DNA from: an uncultured Cohaesibacter sp.
Lineage (GTDB): Bacteria > Pseudomonadota > Alphaproteobacteria > Rhizobiales > Cohaesibacteraceae
Assembly (NCBI RefSeq): GCF_963677725.1
Contig: NZ_OY782507.1
Coordinates: 3,656,501 to 3,720,500 of the forward strand
Direction of reading: 5' to 3'
Length of the DNA: 64,000 bases
Shown: one piece after another, positions 34,499 through 43,370 of the stretch
Layout: each line of letters opens with the position of its first letter
Numbering within the stretch: the stretch's first letter is position 1
Translations under genes and position numbers: made by a program
Notes under the pieces: model-generated
Databases searched by the model: none
The model's input: only the letters and a program-made list of their open reading frames with translations
Told to the model about the DNA's origin: nothing

Positions 34499-36100
34499 TC
34501 ACTCGCTGGTTTGCACCAGTTCCCTTGTTTTCATGAACGTGATGTCCGGGTTGCGCTCCTTGGTATAGTCAAGCTCCCACTGGCTCTTGGCAAGGAAAAC
34601 CGGGCTGCCTTCGCGGTCGCGGACAATGTTTGAGGCATTGGCGGTGAGGAAGGTTTTCATCTTGGCTTCATCGGCGCATTTTACCCAGACGGCCAAATTG
34701 TAGGACAGGGGTTCGAAGTCGATATCGACCCCATATTCCGCCTTGGCGCGGGATTTGATCACGTCCAGCTGCAGGATGCCGACCAGACCGATGATCCAGT
34801 TCGAGCCGATATTGGGTTTGAAGACCTGCGTCAGGCCTTCTTCAGCCAGGTCCTCCAGCGCCCGTCGGAGCTGCTTGACCTTGGAAGTATCGGGCAGGCG
34901 GACGCGGCGCAGGATTTCCGGCGCGAAGGCGGGAAGACCGGTAAACTGGAACGTTTCGCCTTCGGTGAAGGTGTCACCCACCCGGATCGTGCCGTGGTTG
35001 GGGATGCCGATCACGTCGCCGGGGCCTGCGCCATGGACCACTTCGCGGTCCTGGGCAAAGAACATGATCGGGCTGTGGACCATGACATCCTTGCCGGTCC
35101 GGACCTGCTTCAATTTCATGCCGCGTTTGAAGTCGCCAGCGCAAACGCGCATGAAGGCGACGCGGTCGCGATGGTTGGAATCCATATTGGCCTGCACCTT
35201 GAAGACAAAGCCCGAGACTTTCTTCTCGTCAGGTGTCACCACGCGCTCGGTGGTAGGGGCCGGACGTGGAGAGGGCGCAATCTCCGCGATTAGGTCAAGC
35301 AAAGATGTGGGTCCGAAATCCTTCAGCGCCGAGCCAAAAATGACGGGCGACAAATGGCCTTCGCGGTAGCTCTCCAGATCGAATTCGGAATATCCGACTT
35401 CGGCCAGCTCAATCATTTCGCGGCATTCTTCCAACAATTGGCCATCAACCAGCGCGTCGAGCTTTTCATCGTGGATGTCAGTGGTGTCCACCACCTTGTC
35501 AAAGGCATCGCCCTTGGTGTTGGCGGTATAATATTCGCCATTTCTGATGTTGTAGCAGCCATGGAACTGGGAACCTGAGCCGATGGGCAGGACCATTGGT
35601 GAGACATCGAGCGCTAGCGTTTCCTGAATCTCGTCCATCAGCTCGAATGGATCCTTGGCCTCGCGGTCGCATTTGTTGACGAGCGTGATGATCGGGATAT
35701 CGCGCAGGCGGCAAACCTCGAAGAGCTTGCGGGTCTGGCTCTCGATGCCCTTGGAGGCATCAATCACCATGATCGCGCTGTCGACGGCTGTCAGGGTGCG
35801 GTAGGTATCTTCGGAAAAGTCTTCATGGCCCGGCGTGTCGAGCAGGTTGAAGATCAGGTCATGATGTTCAAAGGTCATGACCGACGAGGTGACCGAAATG
35901 CCACGTTCCTGTTCGATCTTCATCCAGTCGGACTTGGCACGGCGTTTTTCGCCGCGTGCCTTGACTTGCCCTGCCATGCGGATGGCACCGCCGAAATAGA
36001 GCAGTTTTTCCGTCAGCGTCGTTTTACCGGCATCGGGGTGGGAAATGATCGCAAAGGTGCGGCGTTTTTCGTGGCTTGCTTGCGCAGTGTTGGCGGACAT
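34499..36100 (-). CDS. prfC: Peptide chain release factor 3
   Basis: A 533-residue translational GTPase that recycles RF1/RF2. GTPase motifs are all present: G1 ISHPDAGKTTLTE, G2/G3 with LLDTPGHEDFSEDTYRTLTA and G4 LVNKCDREAKD. Length equals E. coli RF3 (529). The C-terminal domains show FQFTGLPAFAPE and GVLQ-like VGILQLDV. It ends before a strong terminator and has its own upstream gap of 188 bases. Confidence 0.95.
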   Translation of the reverse strand: MSANTAQASHEKRRTFAIISHPDAGKTTLTEKLLYFGGAIRMAGQVKARGEKRRAKSDWMKIEQERGISVTSSVMTFEHHDLIFNLLDTPGHEDFSEDTYRTLTAVDSAIMVIDASKGIESQTRKLFEVCRLRDIPIITLVNKCDREAKDPFELMDEIQETLALDVSPMVLPIGSGSQFHGCYNIRNGEYYTANTKGDAFDKVVDTTDIHDEKLDALVDGQLLEECREMIELAEVGYSEFDLESYREGHLSPVIFGSALKDFGPTSLLDLIAEIAPSPRPAPTTERVVTPDEKKVSGFVFKVQANMDSNHRDRVAFMRVCAGDFKRGMKLKQVRTGKDVMVHSPIMFFAQDREVVHGAGPGDVIGIPNHGTIRVGDTFTEGETFQFTGLPAFAPEILRRVRLPDTSKVKQLRRALEDLAEEGLTQVFKPNIGSNWIIGLVGILQLDVIKSRAKAEYGVDIDFEPLSYNLAVWVKCADEAKMKTFLTANASNIVRDREGSPVFLAKSQWELDYTKERNPDITFMKTRELVQTSE

Positions 36101-36288
36101 GAAGTGCTGTTCTCTTGTGGTTGTGAAACGCTTCGCTCAGCGCTCAAACGGGTTTGCCCCCGTGAGGCGATCAGAAGCGGAAGGCCTCGAATTTGGCCGG
36201 GACAATAGGGGAGATGGTCGCAGATTGCCAGAGGAAAGCTGCGCGATTGCATCTGCCTTTCCCCTTTTGGCAGCTGGTTGGAGCCTTT

Positions 36289-36804
36289 TCAGGGATTTTC
36301 CAAATCCGTATGGCGTATGATGGTAAAGCCTTCGTCCGGTTTGGGCGGTTCGAAATAGCTGGTCATCTGATCAAATTGGGCTTCCGTTGGGGCGAATTCG
36401 TGACTGCCGTCTGCATTGCGGGCCAACAGGCGCTGTTTGCACAGACTGTCGGGCAGATCAATGAAATGAAGGCTATGGGCGCAATGGGCGGCGTCAATCA
36501 CCGATTTCATCCAGCGGCGCTGGCCGGCTGTGTTGGCGGCAAAATCCAGCACGACTGTCAAGCCTTGCTCCAACAGCTGATAAAGCAAAGGCTCCAAGGC
36601 GTGACGCAGCTTGGTGGAATAGGTCACATAATCAGCGATTGTTTTCATCTGATCGCCATAGAGGTTTGACAGCCACTGATCCTCGCTGATCAGGACGGCA
36701 CCCTTACGGTCGGCCAATTGCTTGGCCAATGTCGATTTGCCCGATGCCATCTTGCCAGCAAAGAGATGGATGTGGCCTGCGGCTTGAGGTTCTGGGTTAG
36801 CCAT
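36289..36804 (-). CDS. Small P-loop kinase / AAA-type ATPase
   Basis: A 171-residue protein built around a P-loop kinase fold. Walker A AGKMASGKST lies at residues 16-25, followed by VLISEDQWL, a common strand after the P-loop in zeta-toxin-like and polynucleotide-kinase-like enzymes, and FAANTAGQRRWMKSVID. The frame is open further upstream, but the ATG at 36804 is chosen because it overlaps the ABC-F stop by eight bases, typical of coupling, and gives a start just before the kinase domain. The substrate is unknown (nucleotide, sugar or other small molecule). Confidence 0.7.
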   Translation of the reverse strand: MANPEPQAAGHIHLFAGKMASGKSTLAKQLADRKGAVLISEDQWLSNLYGDQMKTIADYVTYSTKLRHALEPLLYQLLEQGLTVVLDFAANTAGQRRWMKSVIDAAHCAHSLHFIDLPDSLCKQRLLARNADGSHEFAPTEAQFDQMTSYFEPPKPDEGFTIIRHTDLENP

Positions 36805-38626
36805 CTCCCAGCTCCTCTTGCAGGATTTCCAGTTCGAGCCATTTTTCTTCGGCCTTGGCGAGCAGTTCTTCCTGAGCTTCGAGCGCTTTGGCGGCCTTGC
36901 TGAAGGTTTCGGGATCCTTAGTGAAAAGCTCGGGATCTTCGAGGCGGGCGCGCAGGCGGGCGATCTTGGCTTCGATCTCTTCCATTTTGCCCGGCAGGGT
37001 TTCAAGCAGATGCTTATCCTTGAAGGTCAGGCCCTTTTGTTGTTTTGGCTGCTGGGGCTTGTCTTTGGCAACGGATTTGTCATCGGCCCTGGTGGCCTTT
37101 TCCTTTTTGGTAATCTTGCGAGCGCCCACCCCTTCGCCACGCTGGGCGACCATGTCACTATAGCCGCCTGCATATTCGGTCCAGCGGCCGTCGCCTTCAG
37201 CAAACAGAGTGGTGGAGCAAATCCGGTCGATAAAGTCACGGTCGTGGCTGACCAGCAGTACGGTGCCGGAATAGTCGTTGAGCACTTCCTGCAAAAGATC
37301 AAGGGTTTCCAGATCGAGATCGTTGGTCGGCTCGTCAAGGACGAGAAAGTTGGATGGCTTGGCAAGTGCCCGTGCCAGCATCAGGCGACCGCGTTCACCG
37401 CCTGAAAGAACGGAAATCGGGCTGCGGGCTTGTTCGGGGCGGAACAGGAAGTCTTTCATATAGCCCACAACATGGCGAGACGTGTCACCGACCTGCACCA
37501 TGTCGCCACTATGTGTGGTCAGGGCCTCTTTGAGGGTCCAGTTGGGGCTGAGGCTCTCGCGCTTCTGATCAAGGGTTACCATTTGAAGGTTGGTGCCGAG
37601 TTTCACCTCGCCGCGGTCCGGCGCGAGGGCTTCGGTCAGCAGGTTGATCAGGGTTGATTTGCCCGCGCCGTTGGGGCCGACAATGCCAATCCTGTCACCG
37701 CGCAGGATCTCGATGGAGAAATCCTTGACGATGTCACGATCACCAAAGCGTTTGGCAATCTGTTTGGCCTTGATTACCGACTTGCCGGATGTGTCGCCTT
37801 CGGTGGCATTGAGCTTGACGTCGCCTTGAGGGCGGTTCTGGGCCATTTGCTGTTTCTTGGAGCGCAGACTGTGCAGCTCACCGAGGCGGCGGACATTGCG
37901 CTTGCGGCGGGCGGTGACGCCGTAGCGGATCCAGTCCTCTTCGGCGAGGAGCTTCTGTTTGAGCTTTTGTTCCTCGACCTGCTCCAGTTCGAAAATTTCG
38001 TCACGCCAGGCTTCGAAATGGGCAAAGCCACGAGACGAGCGGCGGGCCGTGCCGCGGTCGATCCAGACCGTGTTTCGGGTCAGATTTTCAAGGAAGCGTC
38101 GATCGTGGCTGATGATCACCTTGGCCGAACGCATCTGTTTCAGCTCGCTTTCGAGCCATTCGATGGCGGGCAGGTCAAGATGGTTTGTCGGCTCATCAAG
38201 CAACAGAATATCCGGCTCGGGGGCCATCACGCGCGCCAGCGCCGCGCGGCGGGCTTCGCCGCCGGAAATGTCGGCGGGATTTTCCTTGCCGGTCATGCCC
38301 AGTTCATCAAGCAGATACTGGGCACGATAATGGGCGTCACCCGGCGCGAGGCCTTCCTCGACATAATCCATCACCGTGCCAAAGGCGGACAGGTCCGGTT
38401 CCTGTGGCAAATAGCGAAGGGTTGTTCCGGGCTGGAAAAAGCGGTCCCCATGGTCCGGCTCGACAAGGGCTGCGGCGATCTTCAAAAGGGTTGATTTGCC
38501 TGAGCCGTTGCGACCGACCAGTGCGATGGCATCATCGTCATGCACCGCCAGTTCCGCGCCGGTCAGCAAAGCTTGTCCGCCGATGGTGAGGTGGATGTCC
38601 TGAATATGCAGAAGTGGAGGAGCCAT
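36797..38626 (-). CDS. uup: ABC-F family ATPase (Uup-like)
   Basis: A 609-residue soluble protein with two ABC domains and no membrane segments. Walker A motifs GRNGSGKST (residues 38-46) and GPNGAGKST, signatures ISGGEARRAAL and LSGGERGRL, and Walker B LLLDEPTNHLD and LVLDEPTNDLD are complete. A charged linker joins the domains and a C-terminal coiled coil (about 535-609) is of the Uup type. ABC-F proteins act on the ribosome or on DNA structure. It overlaps the downstream kinase gene by eight bases. Closely related EttA/YbiT are less likely because of the C-terminal coil. Confidence 0.85.
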   Translation of the reverse strand: MAPPLLHIQDIHLTIGGQALLTGAELAVHDDDAIALVGRNGSGKSTLLKIAAALVEPDHGDRFFQPGTTLRYLPQEPDLSAFGTVMDYVEEGLAPGDAHYRAQYLLDELGMTGKENPADISGGEARRAALARVMAPEPDILLLDEPTNHLDLPAIEWLESELKQMRSAKVIISHDRRFLENLTRNTVWIDRGTARRSSRGFAHFEAWRDEIFELEQVEEQKLKQKLLAEEDWIRYGVTARRKRNVRRLGELHSLRSKKQQMAQNRPQGDVKLNATEGDTSGKSVIKAKQIAKRFGDRDIVKDFSIEILRGDRIGIVGPNGAGKSTLINLLTEALAPDRGEVKLGTNLQMVTLDQKRESLSPNWTLKEALTTHSGDMVQVGDTSRHVVGYMKDFLFRPEQARSPISVLSGGERGRLMLARALAKPSNFLVLDEPTNDLDLETLDLLQEVLNDYSGTVLLVSHDRDFIDRICSTTLFAEGDGRWTEYAGGYSDMVAQRGEGVGARKITKKEKATRADDKSVAKDKPQQPKQQKGLTFKDKHLLETLPGKMEEIEAKIARLRARLEDPELFTKDPETFSKAAKALEAQEELLAKAEEKWLELEILQEELGDG

Positions 38627-38825
38627 GTTCGTGTCTTTTGGTTGTTCGCAGGCCTGTCGCCAGCGTGGATGGGGTGATCCTGCCTTTACCCAATGTGGGA
38701 AGGCTTGACAAGTCCCATGGATATTTGGTGCAGAAGACGGCTTGCCCGGACCAGTCGTGGGAGGCGAGGTGCCTCAGGCTGGAAAATTTGTTGTTGCTGC
38801 CAGATGGGTTGCCCGGCTGTGCCGT

Positions 38826-40355
38826 TCAGGATGCGGTTTTGTTGTCTTCACCGGGTTTGCGCATTTGCTTGATGCGGTCGGTGAGAGAGAAGACCTGTTC
38901 CCAAGGGTTCTTGTCTGCGGACCCTTGGGTTTTGTCTTGAGAGACGTCTTTTTCTTCTTGAGCGACGTCTTCTTTTGCATCTTCTTCGATCACAACTGGG
39001 CCCGCAGTTGCTTTTGCCGCTTCATCTGATGCTTGCGAGGGGGGCTGATCCACGGGTTGGTCAGACATGTCATCTGGGGTTTGCGTGTTGCTTTCGTCCG
39101 CCAGCGCGCCATTGACCTCAGGCTCACTCACAGAAGACACCTGTTGCAAGAGGGCGGGAATTGGTGACTTGGCCCCTTCCTGTCGGGCGGCCATCTCGGT
39201 GATGAGGCTGGCCATTGATTTCATCTGGTTACGCAGGGCGATTTCGCCAGCGGTCAGGGGTGCATCACCGGTTTTGAGATTTTCTCCAGCGTCGCCATTC
39301 GCGCCGTGTTGCTTCATCTGACGATCAAGGCGATCAATGATCTGGTTCGCGGCTTTCAGGGCGCTTTCCAGATCGGTCTTTTCTTTTGTCAAAGTCGTGA
39401 TGATGGCGTCCTGTTCCTCGGACCCCGTGGCATCGTGATCGCTATTCTTTTGATCTTCCAGTTGGCCTGAGAGAGCGGCAATCTTTGCTTCGGCCTCCGC
39501 GCGGCGGGCCTCCGATTCCTCAAGCCGTTCCATTGAATTATCAACGGGAACGTTGCCTTGCTCCTGTACCCGTTCAAGGCGGCGGGTGAGGGTGTCGATT
39601 TCGCTGTCTTTGTCAGCCAGTTCGGACTGAAGCGCATCAATCTTGGTCTGCTGCTTGTCCTGTCGTTCCTTGATATGGTCGAGATCGGAGCTTTTCTGCG
39701 CCAACTGGCCCTTGGCCTCGGCCAAAAGGTTGCTTTCCTTGGTCAGCTTGGCGGTGAGTTCACTGACTTCCTGTTTTTCGGATTCAATGCGGGCCATCTG
39801 GGCGGCCAGTTCGATCTTCTGCTCGTTGATATGGGTTTCGAGATCGTCGATCTTGTCTTCCAAATCGGCCTTGCTTTCAGCAAATGCCGTTTCGACGCCT
39901 GCCTTGGCCTCCTTGAGGGAGGCAATGTCTGCCCTGGCTTCGCTCAGATCCTCTGCGGTGGCTTCAAGGCGTGCCTGGGTGTCAGCGGTGGCCTGTTTCT
40001 GGGTCTCCAGCGCATTGTTCAAGCCCTCGATATCGGCAAGGCGCGCTGCAATGGTTTCATCGCGGGTCGCAAGGGTTTGACTAAGCTTGTCGATTTTCAT
40101 GGTCTGGTTGGCGACTTCCACGTGACGCGTTTCGGCCAGCACTTCCAGCCTGCGCAACTCAATCGCCTGTTCCGCGCGCTGCATGTCCTTTTCGGCTTGC
40201 AGTTCGCCATAACTGATCGGCATTTCTGCCATGATCCGTTTTTCGGTCAAACGGACCGCACGACGCCAGATCATGGGCAGAGCCAGCAACACCAGCAAAA
40301 GAGTGCCAACCACTCCAAGCGATACATACATTGCGATGGCAATCACGGTGCCCAA
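38826..40355 (-). CDS. Membrane-anchored coiled-coil protein
   Basis: A 509-residue protein with one N-terminal membrane helix (about residues 5-28), a short basic stretch, then a very long coiled coil (about 50-330) rich in Glu, Gln, Leu, Lys and Ala (KQTKIDALQSELADKDSEI), and an acidic, low-complexity C-terminus (about 400-509). No enzymatic motif is visible. The topology suggests a cytoplasmic rod tethered to the inner membrane, as for division or scaffold proteins, but I recognise no family. It lies alone between eipA and the ABC-F gene, with inverted repeats upstream. Confidence 0.65.
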   Translation of the reverse strand: MGTVIAIAMYVSLGVVGTLLLVLLALPMIWRRAVRLTEKRIMAEMPISYGELQAEKDMQRAEQAIELRRLEVLAETRHVEVANQTMKIDKLSQTLATRDETIAARLADIEGLNNALETQKQATADTQARLEATAEDLSEARADIASLKEAKAGVETAFAESKADLEDKIDDLETHINEQKIELAAQMARIESEKQEVSELTAKLTKESNLLAEAKGQLAQKSSDLDHIKERQDKQQTKIDALQSELADKDSEIDTLTRRLERVQEQGNVPVDNSMERLEESEARRAEAEAKIAALSGQLEDQKNSDHDATGSEEQDAIITTLTKEKTDLESALKAANQIIDRLDRQMKQHGANGDAGENLKTGDAPLTAGEIALRNQMKSMASLITEMAARQEGAKSPIPALLQQVSSVSEPEVNGALADESNTQTPDDMSDQPVDQPPSQASDEAAKATAGPVVIEEDAKEDVAQEEKDVSQDKTQGSADKNPWEQVFSLTDRIKQMRKPGEDNKTAS

Positions 40356-40446
40356 TTCCTTGTTTCAGTGCGGTTTCCGGCAGACTACAACAGTTAGCAG
40401 TCAATCCGGGCAAGTAAAATACAAAAAAACATCGAACACCTACATT

Positions 40447-40540
40447 TTGTCGGGCATTTGCATTTTTGCCCGACAAGTTCAGCGTGATGGGCCCGGTATT
40501 TGACCTTTTTAAAACTGCTCGTTGTGATCAAAATACCGGG
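40447..40540. repeat. Two inverted repeats downstream of eipA
   Basis: TTGTCGGGC (40447-40455) pairs with GCCCGACAA (40468-40476), and CCCGGTATTTGACC (40492-40505) with GATCAAAATACCGGG (40526-40540) with a mismatch and one extra base. Neither has a T-run. They lie between eipA and the coiled-coil gene and may be a mRNA end or leader structure. Confidence 0.5.
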
Positions 40541-40597
40541 GTCTTCGTCTTGGTCTTTACCAATGTCCTCGTGAAGAGGCTCGATGAAGGGCGCAGC

Positions 40598-41203
40598 TTA
40601 GAACGGATTCCATGTCGCTTTGCGGGTGAATTTCAGATAGCCGACATTGACCCCAAGTCGCGCGCCGACACCGGAGCGGATCGGTAGAATATATTTCCTA
40701 CTCTCGGTAGCCAGCACGGTGAAGCCAAGTCCACCAACCAGATAGGCCGATCCATTGACGCCACCCCAACGGCGATAGATGTAATCGACGCTTGGAATAT
40801 TATAAACCAGCATCATGGTGCGGTTGCCATCTGCTCCCAGATCCCAGCCAATTGACGGTCCCTGCCAGAAGACTTTATGGGTGCCCATATTCTTGGTGTG
40901 CAGCATGCCCTCGCCGTAGCGGCCGCCGACGATGACTGCGCCGCTGCCTTCTTCGCCCAGAATGTAGCCGTTTGGCAGGCCAAAACGCGAAATGGCCTTT
41001 TCAACGAGCGAGGCCAGTTCGCCTGTGACACCGCCGAAGAAGACGTGACCGGCTTTGACGACTTCGTCAGCGGAATAATGAGTGTTGCTGGAGGCTTGTG
41101 CGCGAGCCTGCATCGAGGGCGCTAGCGAGACACAGACAAGGGCGATCAGCATCAGAACGGTGCGCCAAATAGGAGCCTTCAGGGGCAAGGTCTTTTGCAT
41201 CAT
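40598..41203 (-). CDS. eipA: EipA-like envelope integrity protein (DUF1134)
   Basis: A 201-residue exported protein. A signal peptide covers about residues 1-36 (hydrophobic LMLIALVCVSLAPS, then AxA before SSNTHY). The mature part contains ISRFGLPNGYILGEEGSGA, HKVFWQGPSIGWDLG, NRTMMLVYN, GVNGSAYLVGG and SGVGARLGVNVGYLKFTR. These blocks match DUF1134/EipA of Brucella and relatives, a periplasmic protein needed for envelope integrity. The downstream ATG (41203) follows AAAGGA at nine bases and is preferred to the one nine codons earlier. In the family the fold is a small beta barrel. Confidence 0.85.
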   Translation of the reverse strand: MMQKTLPLKAPIWRTVLMLIALVCVSLAPSMQARAQASSNTHYSADEVVKAGHVFFGGVTGELASLVEKAISRFGLPNGYILGEEGSGAVIVGGRYGEGMLHTKNMGTHKVFWQGPSIGWDLGADGNRTMMLVYNIPSVDYIYRRWGGVNGSAYLVGGLGFTVLATESRKYILPIRSGVGARLGVNVGYLKFTRKATWNPF

Positions 41204-41541
41204 TGCAGCTTTTCCTTTGAAACGTCGCATCTAAGGGGGGAGGGACCCACTCGTCGCAACGGATCAAGCGGGGTTTGGTTCCTCGATTGACTGTTGGGAG
41301 CGGACCTTCCGTGCCTGACGGCTCTGACGGGCAGGGCGCGGCAAGCTTTCGTTTACCATACGGGCTTGTTGTCGCTTAATTATTAACGAAATGATTATGG
41401 ACACCAGATTAGTCTGGATTGTGAAGAAATGATGGTCATTTCCGGAATTGGCCCTGTAACGCCCCAATGGACTGTTTCTTTTGCATGTGGGAGCCGAGGG
41501 GAAACGGTAAGCCTCTTGTGTGCGTTGGAATGGATGGGACG
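41204..41541. other. 338-base divergent intergenic region
   Basis: Between eipA and the divergent YHS-like gene. An 11-base palindrome TTAAT-T-ATTAA at 41376-41386 lies in an AT-rich stretch that is a reasonable promoter area. No further gene or RNA is visible. Confidence 0.45.
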
Positions 41542-42096
41542 ATGAAGATCGCTTTGATGATGCTGTTGCTGTTAAAGCGGCCCTTTATGCCAAGGTCACG
41601 CCTTGGTTTGACAAGCGTGGGTCTGTCCATCACGGCGTTGGCCATATTTGGTCTTTGTCTGGTGCCAGGGTTTGGGGCCATCAAGGCCAATGCGTCGGCG
41701 CAGTCGCGGCGTGTGGTGACGGATTCAATTTCGGGCTATGCGATTTTTGGTTATGACCCGGTGGCCTATTTCACCGATCATGCGGCCATTCGCGGCAAAC
41801 GGGAATATGAATATGTCTGGAACGGTGTGAGCTGGCTATTTGTCTCGCGGGCCAATCTGGAAGTGTTCAAGGCGGATCCTGAAGTCTATGCTCCGGCCTA
41901 TGGCGGGCATGGCGCGCTGGCGATGTCTCGCGGTTATGCCTCCGGGTGCAATCCTTCCGTCTGGGCGCTGTATGGGGACCGTCTCTTCTTATTCTATACC
42001 TACACCTCTCGCGCTGCCTGGGCCGAGGCGGTAGACACACATGTTCGCAAGTCGGACAAGGCCTGGACCACCATTGAAGGCACCCTGTCGCGATAA
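41542..42096 (+). CDS. Exported or membrane-anchored YHS-like domain protein
   Basis: A 184-residue protein with an N-terminal hydrophobic stretch (about residues 22-42) acting as signal or anchor. The rest resembles the YHS domain: ISGYAIFGYDPVAYF (residues about 62-76), YVWNGVSWLFVSRANLEVFKADPEVYAPAYGG in pieces, then GYASGCNPSVW. In YHS proteins this fold often binds metal or heme and follows copper or arsenic systems; none are seen here. The start at 41542 is chosen by eye; a later ATG at 41587 is also possible because both lack a good ribosome-binding site. Confidence 0.65.
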   Translation: MKIALMMLLLLKRPFMPRSRLGLTSVGLSITALAIFGLCLVPGFGAIKANASAQSRRVVTDSISGYAIFGYDPVAYFTDHAAIRGKREYEYVWNGVSWLFVSRANLEVFKADPEVYAPAYGGHGALAMSRGYASGCNPSVWALYGDRLFLFYTYTSRAAWAEAVDTHVRKSDKAWTTIEGTLSR

Positions 42097-42385
42097 AGTG
42101 CAAGACGCGTCGTCTCTGGTCAAAGGGACATCGATTCTGCACACAATATTGGCAGTCTTGGCTGGACCCTATGGTTGGTTCTGTGATCAGCCTGTGGACC
42201 GGGCATCTTTCGCGTGAAACTCCTCAGAAGAGATAAGTCCGGCCTTGGCAGGGGAGCGGCTTGAAGGTAATCCTCATAACAGGAATTTTAGTCTGATTCG
42301 CGGCGGTTGCGGATCGACAGGCCCAGAAACACGCCCTGAAAAGCGTTAACTGCTTGCAGGTTACTCTCTGTTTGAAGGTCAGGGG

Positions 42386-43132
42386 ATGGCCGAAGCGGTG
42401 AAGGGTGTGACAGCTTTCGAGGATGCAATGACTGGTATCGACACGCTTTCTTCCATGGACCTTGCTGCGCTTCTGTGCAGCCGCGTTTGCCATGACATCA
42501 TCAATCCGGTTGGTGCGATTGCCAATGGTCTGGAAGTACTTGAGGAAGACAATGGCGAGGAAATGCGTACCTTCGCCATGGAGCTGATTGTCAAAAGCAC
42601 CAGAACGGCCTCGGCAAAACTGCAATTTGCCCGTTTGGCTTTCGGTGCTGCCGGTTCTGCGGGGGCCGAAATTGATACGGGTAACGCAGAAAGCGTTGCG
42701 CGCAACTTCATGGCCGGAGAGAAAGCGGACCTTGAGTGGGATGGCCCGCAGGTTTTGATGCCGAAAAATCTTGTCAAGCTGTTGCTTAATCTGGTGCTGA
42801 TCGGCGGGTCGACCATTCCGCGTGGCGGCGTGATCAAGGTCACATGGGACGGGGATGCCCGTTATCCAACCTTCCGTCTGGTCTGCGAGGGCAAGCATGC
42901 CCGTATCCCGGCACAACTTGATCGGTTGCTGCGCGGGCGCCCGGCCGATGATCAGGGCATCGATTCCCATTCAATCCAGCCTTATTACACCGGTCTTCTG
43001 GCACGTGAGAGCAAGATGGATCTGTCATTTGATTGGCAGGATGACGTGATTACCATTGAAGCCAAACCGGTTCATATTCCGAGCCAGGACGAAATGATCG
43101 GGGTTGCTGTGCCATCCGAAACGGCCGGCTAA
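42386..43132 (+). CDS. chpT: Histidine phosphotransferase ChpT
   Basis: A 248-residue protein. The phosphorylated histidine lies in CSRVCHDIINPVGAIANGLE (His36), matching the ChpT/DUF2328 pattern, and the C-terminal part resembles a degenerate histidine-kinase ATPase domain without ATP-binding glycine boxes. In Caulobacter and Brucella ChpT passes phosphate from CckA to CtrA and CpdR. The nearby ctrA, 7 kb downstream, and the che genes directly after it fit this role. It is followed by a terminator-like hairpin. Confidence 0.88.
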   Translation: MAEAVKGVTAFEDAMTGIDTLSSMDLAALLCSRVCHDIINPVGAIANGLEVLEEDNGEEMRTFAMELIVKSTRTASAKLQFARLAFGAAGSAGAEIDTGNAESVARNFMAGEKADLEWDGPQVLMPKNLVKLLLNLVLIGGSTIPRGGVIKVTWDGDARYPTFRLVCEGKHARIPAQLDRLLRGRPADDQGIDSHSIQPYYTGLLARESKMDLSFDWQDDVITIEAKPVHIPSQDEMIGVAVPSETAG

Positions 43133-43172
43133 CAGGCGGCTCGCTTGCGTAAAAATCAGCACAAAAGGCTTG

Positions 43173-43199
43173 AAGGGTCAGCATTGTCTGGCCCTTTTT
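43173..43199 (+). terminator. Intrinsic terminator after chpT
   Basis: AGGGTCAG-CATTGT-CTGGCCCT forms an 8-bp stem with one G-T pair, followed by TTTTC. It separates chpT from the che operon. Confidence 0.72.
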
Positions 43200-43370
43200 C
43201 TATTTGTTTTGAGTGCTTTATGATGAAATACCAATAGGTTATAGCCTTATCTCTTAAGTTTATGAAATTAAGTGAATTGCTTCAGTTTAAATTAACAGTT
43301 TAGGCCGACACTGAAGCGGAATAGCTGTCTTTTCGGGCTGGTTTCCGCCAAAAAATCAGGGTTTTAGGCC

